The notes beneath the pieces are model-generated. The model was not told where the DNA came from. It ran no database searches and saw only the letters and a list, made by a program, of their open reading frames with translations. A DNA stretch of 16,649 nt from Actinosomnolentus pattersoniae (SeqCode). GTDB lineage: Bacteria > Actinomycetota > UBA4738. The stretch lies in contig JACDCJ010000017.1 in assembly GCA_013817655.1 (NCBI GenBank), forward strand, positions 1-16,649, written 5' to 3'. Numbering within the stretch: the stretch's first letter is position 1; every line of letters begins with the position of its first letter. The position numbers and the translations under genes were made by a program. This document shows positions 14,326 through 16,649 of this stretch, piece by piece.

Positions 14326-15312
14326 GTGCTAGAAGTCGGAGAGCTCATCTTCCGGGAGGATGGGACCATCGAGACCACGACCACCTCCACCTCCACCGGC
14401 TCGCCTCTCTCCGACGGGGCGCTCATCGACGCGTACTCGGACCATCTCCTCCTCGAGCGGCACCTTTCCGGGCACACGGCCGATGCGTACCGAGCCGACC
14501 TGACGTCTTTGGCGATCTTCCTGGCCAGGGGTCGTATCGGCCTCCTGGACGTGAGCTATCCCATCCTTCGTAGGTGGCTCGCCCACCTCCGGACCCGCGA
14601 ATACGCTCGAAGCACCGTTGCCCGAAAGACCGCGTCGGTGCGCGGGTTCTACTCCTGGGCGGCTCGCCGCGGGATGATCGAGGCCAGTCCGGCCGCGCTC
14701 CTCGCCCATCGGGCGGGTGGGTCTCGTCTGCCGGCCGTCCTGAAGCCACTCGAAGCCGGGGCGCTCGCCGAGGCGCCGGCTGAGGACTCGATCGGCCTTC
14801 GAGATCGGGCGGTCCTCGAGCTGCTCTATGGCTGCGGCCTGCGGGTGTCCGAGCTCTCGGGCCTCGATGTCGAGGACGTGGACCCGGAGGGGGGGCGAGT
14901 CCGCGTCCTGGGCAAGGGAGGGAAGGAGCGGATGGTGCCGATGGGTGAGCCGGCGCGCGAGGCAGTGAAGCGCTATCTGCGGGAGGCGAGGCAGGCCATG
15001 TCCCCAGGGCCCGGTGTCGCCGGGACCTCGAGGGGGCGAACGCTCTTCTTCAATCGCCGAGGCAAGCGGATGACGCCGCGCGACGTCCGGGCCATGCTCG
15101 ATGGCTACGTTCGCCTGACGCTCGGGGCCCGCAACGTGAGTCCCCACACGCTTCGGCACTCGTTCGCGACCCATCTGCTGGAGGGGGGCGCCGACATCCG
15201 GGTCGTTCAGGAGCTTCTCGGTCACTCGAACCTATCGACCACCCAGCGGTACACACACGTCTCGAAGGGGCGCCTGTTCGACTCCTATCGCCAAAGCCAC
15301 CCGAGGGCGTGA
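14326..15312 (+). CDS. xerC: Tyrosine recombinase XerC/XerD family
   Basis: Site-specific tyrosine recombinase; in this location it is the Xer protein that resolves chromosome dimers at dif with a partner. Counting from GTG 14326 (328 aa) it has the N-terminal SAM-like core-binding domain (about 34-120). The catalytic domain contains Arg173 (GLRVSEL), Lys197 (LGKGGKER), His274 and Arg277 (HTLRH), His300 (LLGHSNL) and nucleophile Tyr309, with XerD-like spacing. All six are intact. GTG is the only canonical in-frame start after an upstream stop, but no proper Shine-Dalgarno precedes it. GGGAGGA lies seven bases before an ATC at 14368, a possible alternative start. The first 30 residues include a Thr/Ser run and are not conserved. 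It overlaps the sigma gene by four bases (GTGA). Whether it is XerC or XerD cannot be told for certain. Confidence 0.93.
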   Translation: MLEVGELIFREDGTIETTTTSTSTGSPLSDGALIDAYSDHLLLERHLSGHTADAYRADLTSLAIFLARGRIGLLDVSYPILRRWLAHLRTREYARSTVARKTASVRGFYSWAARRGMIEASPAALLAHRAGGSRLPAVLKPLEAGALAEAPAEDSIGLRDRAVLELLYGCGLRVSELSGLDVEDVDPEGGRVRVLGKGGKERMVPMGEPAREAVKRYLREARQAMSPGPGVAGTSRGRTLFFNRRGKRMTPRDVRAMLDGYVRLTLGARNVSPHTLRHSFATHLLEGGADIRVVQELLGHSNLSTTQRYTHVSKGRLFDSYRQSHPRA

Positions 15313-16115
15313 CCGAGGCAAGGCCGTTGCGCCGTCGTGGTACGGACACCGCGAGCCGCCTCGACGCTCTCTGGACGCAGTACAAGCAACAGGGTGCGCC
15401 TGAGGCACGGGAGCAGCTGATCCTACATTTTGCGCCGCTCGTGAAATACGTGGCCAGCCGGGTGGCGACCGGACTGCCGGCGAATGTGGAGCAGGCGGAT
15501 CTCGTCTCATACGGCATGTTCGGGCTGATGGATGCGATAGAGAAGTTCGACGTCGAGCGGTCGATCAAGTTCCAGACCTACGCCATCCCACGGATCCGAG
15601 GTGCCATCATCGACGAGCTTCGCTCGATGGACTGGGTTCCCCGCTCCATCCGCGCCAGGTCGCGCGAGCTCGAGAGGACGCATGCCGAGCTCGAGGCGAG
15701 ATTGCAGCGCGTACCGAGTGACCGAGAGGTGGCCCGTCACCTGGGGACGACCGTCGAGGAGCTTCACGATGTGATCACTCAGATCTCCTTCGTTACCGTG
15801 ATGGCGCTGGACGAGCTGGTCGGCGTCCCGCGCCAGGACGGCGAGAGGATCTCGCTCGTCGACACCCTCGCGGACCTCGCCGCGGTCGATCCCACTGCCG
15901 CCGCCGAGGGTGGGGAGTTGCGGGTGCTGCTCCAGTCGGCCATCAGCGGGCTCTCCGAACGCGAGCAGCTCGTCATCCGCCTTTACTATTTCGAAGGCAT
16001 GACGCTTGGGGGGATCGGCGAGATCCTCGGTGTGACGGAGTCGCGCGTGTGCCAGATCCACACGAAAGCCGTCGGGTCCTTGCGAGGCCGCCTGGAGGAG
16101 CAAGAAGCACAGTAA
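15309..16115 (+). CDS. whiG: RNA polymerase sigma factor, sigma-28 (FliA/WhiG) family
   Basis: The 268-residue protein has sigma region 2 (LILHFAPLVKYVASRVA, DLVSYGMFGLMDAIEKFD, FQTYAIPRIRGAIIDELRSMDWVPRSIR), region 3 (about 118-170, with VPSDREVARHLG) and region 4 (LSEREQLVIRLYYFEGMTLGGIGEILGVTESRVCQIHTKA). The RGAIIDELRSMDWVPRSIR block and the overall layout are typical of FliA/WhiG sigma factors, which drive flagellar genes or, in Streptomyces, early sporulation. Position next to xerC/dprA and before an M23 peptidase matches Streptomyces whiG. I cannot tell from this window whether the target is motility or development. GTG 15309 overlaps the xerC stop. The symbol is by synteny and family, not by proof of function. 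Confidence 0.9.
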   Translation: MTEARPLRRRGTDTASRLDALWTQYKQQGAPEAREQLILHFAPLVKYVASRVATGLPANVEQADLVSYGMFGLMDAIEKFDVERSIKFQTYAIPRIRGAIIDELRSMDWVPRSIRARSRELERTHAELEARLQRVPSDREVARHLGTTVEELHDVITQISFVTVMALDELVGVPRQDGERISLVDTLADLAAVDPTAAAEGGELRVLLQSAISGLSEREQLVIRLYYFEGMTLGGIGEILGVTESRVCQIHTKAVGSLRGRLEEQEAQ

Positions 16116-16189
16116 GGGAAGTCACAGTCGATGAGCCGAAACCCGGCTAACTTACCCCTGCTGACCTCCGGGCATCGAGGACGAGAGCG

Positions 16190-16649
16190 ATGCCAAACAG
16201 ACGAAGCGGTGCACTGCTCCTGTCGGTGGCCGTCGTGAGCAGTGCCATCTTCCTGTCGAGCTCACGCGCGTCCGCCGCCCGGGCCCTGGAGGCGCCGCCG
16301 GCCGCTCCTCATTACGACACCTATGCGTGGCCTGTCCAAGGACCTGTCCTGCGAGAGTTCGAGGAACCTCCGGGCCCATATGCACCCGGACACCGGGGGA
16401 TCGACATCGCCGCCGCCTTCGGGACCACCATCGTCGCCTCGAACGACGGCATGGTCGCGTTCGCCGGTTGGGTCGGGGGGTCGCTGTTCATCTCGATCGA
16501 CCATCCCGATGGCGTTCGCACGACATACTCGTGGCTGTCCTCAGTCGCGGTCGACGAGGGCGACGCCGTGGCGACGGGGCAGCCGATCGGCGCTACCGGC
16601 CATGGGCATGCCGAGTTGCCCTCCCCGCACCTGCACTTCGGTGCACGCG
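16190..16649 (+). CDS. Secreted M23 family metallopeptidase (3' end outside window)
   Basis: The frame opens at ATG 16190 and runs off the window end (153 codons visible). Residues 1-32 form a classical signal peptide: Arg-rich start, hydrophobic LLLSVAVVSSAIFL, then an Ala-x-Ala site near RASAA. The LytM/M23 peptidase core follows: His68-Arg-Gly-Ile-Asp72 (HxxxD zinc ligands) and His147-Leu-His149 (HxH motif) near the window edge, preceded by GDAVATGQPIGATGHG. All expected metal ligands are present, so an active peptidoglycan endopeptidase is plausible rather than a degenerate one. It lies 74 bases after the sigma gene, with GAGGACGAGAG as a moderate ribosome-binding region. The same M23 gene precedes rpsB in related actinobacteria. 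Confidence 0.92.
   Translation, partial: MPNRRSGALLLSVAVVSSAIFLSSSRASAARALEAPPAAPHYDTYAWPVQGPVLREFEEPPGPYAPGHRGIDIAAAFGTTIVASNDGMVAFAGWVGGSLFISIDHPDGVRTTYSWLSSVAVDEGDAVATGQPIGATGHGHAELPSPHLHFGAR

Noticed and set aside
16113..16142. Possible WhiG-type promoter (TAAG ... GCCGAAAC) before the M23 gene.
   Set aside because: Spacing is 18 bases instead of 15-16 and both boxes have mismatches, and TAA is the sigma gene's own stop codon.
16134..16148. Hairpin AGCCG-AAACC-CGGCT after the sigma gene, possibly a terminator.
   Set aside because: The stem is only 5 bp and no T-run follows, so it does not qualify as an intrinsic terminator.
16221..16242. Third TGTCGGTG octamer, resembling the damage-promoter box.
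   Set aside because: It lies in the signal-peptide coding part of the M23 gene and is followed at the right distance by GAGCAG, not TANNNT.
1..16649. tRNA, rRNA, SRP RNA, CRISPR arrays, insertion sequences, attachment sites, LexA-type SOS boxes (TCGAAC-N4-GTTCGA).
   Set aside because: None seen by eye; intergenic gaps are all under about 100 bases and GC use is even across the window.

Overview
This 16.6 kb window is a stretch of core chromosome from a high-GC member of the Actinomycetota. It reads smc-ftsY-[SDR]-[histidine kinase]-ffh-rpsP-khpA-rimM-trmD-rplS-lepB-rnhB-DUF2469-yraN-comM-dprA-xerC-whiG/fliA-M23 peptidase. This is close to the order known from Streptomyces and other actinobacteria, where rpsB-tsf usually follows. 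The DUF2469 gene directly after rnhB is an actinobacterial signature. The class cannot be fixed from the sequence. The gene neighbourhood is mostly conserved housekeeping, and I see no mobile element, CRISPR array, tRNA or rRNA. No gap between genes exceeds about 100 bases.

Region by region: (1) 1-2693 carries the C-terminal part of SMC and the SRP receptor FtsY. (2) 2698-5436 holds two genes I regard as a lineage-specific insertion between ftsY and ffh: an NDUFA9-like atypical SDR on the plus strand and a membrane GAF histidine kinase on the minus strand. Their 3' ends overlap by 12 bases. (3) 5531-9211 is the translation/secretion block (Ffh, S16, KhpA, RimM, TrmD, L19), tightly packed with stop/start overlaps. 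(4) 9217-11029 has signal peptidase I, RNase HII and DUF2469, each overlapping or closely abutting the next. (5) 11103-16115 is a DNA-processing group (YraN, ComM, DprA, XerC) ending in a WhiG/FliA-type sigma factor. (6) 16190 to the end is a secreted M23 peptidase cut by the window edge.

The least ordinary signals are regulatory. Both yraN and comM are preceded, at exactly the same distance, by a sequence matching the actinobacterial LexA-independent DNA-damage promoter (RecA-NDp/PafBC type, TTGTCRGTG-N8-TANNNT). In both cases the predicted transcription start falls on or next to the start codon, implying leaderless mRNAs. Because comM-dprA-xerC-sigma are packed as one operon, this could tie transformation and recombination functions, and a developmental/motility-class sigma factor, to DNA damage. 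Second, ftsY appears to start at a non-canonical ATC codon with a well-placed Shine-Dalgarno, and xerC shows a weaker version of the same arrangement.
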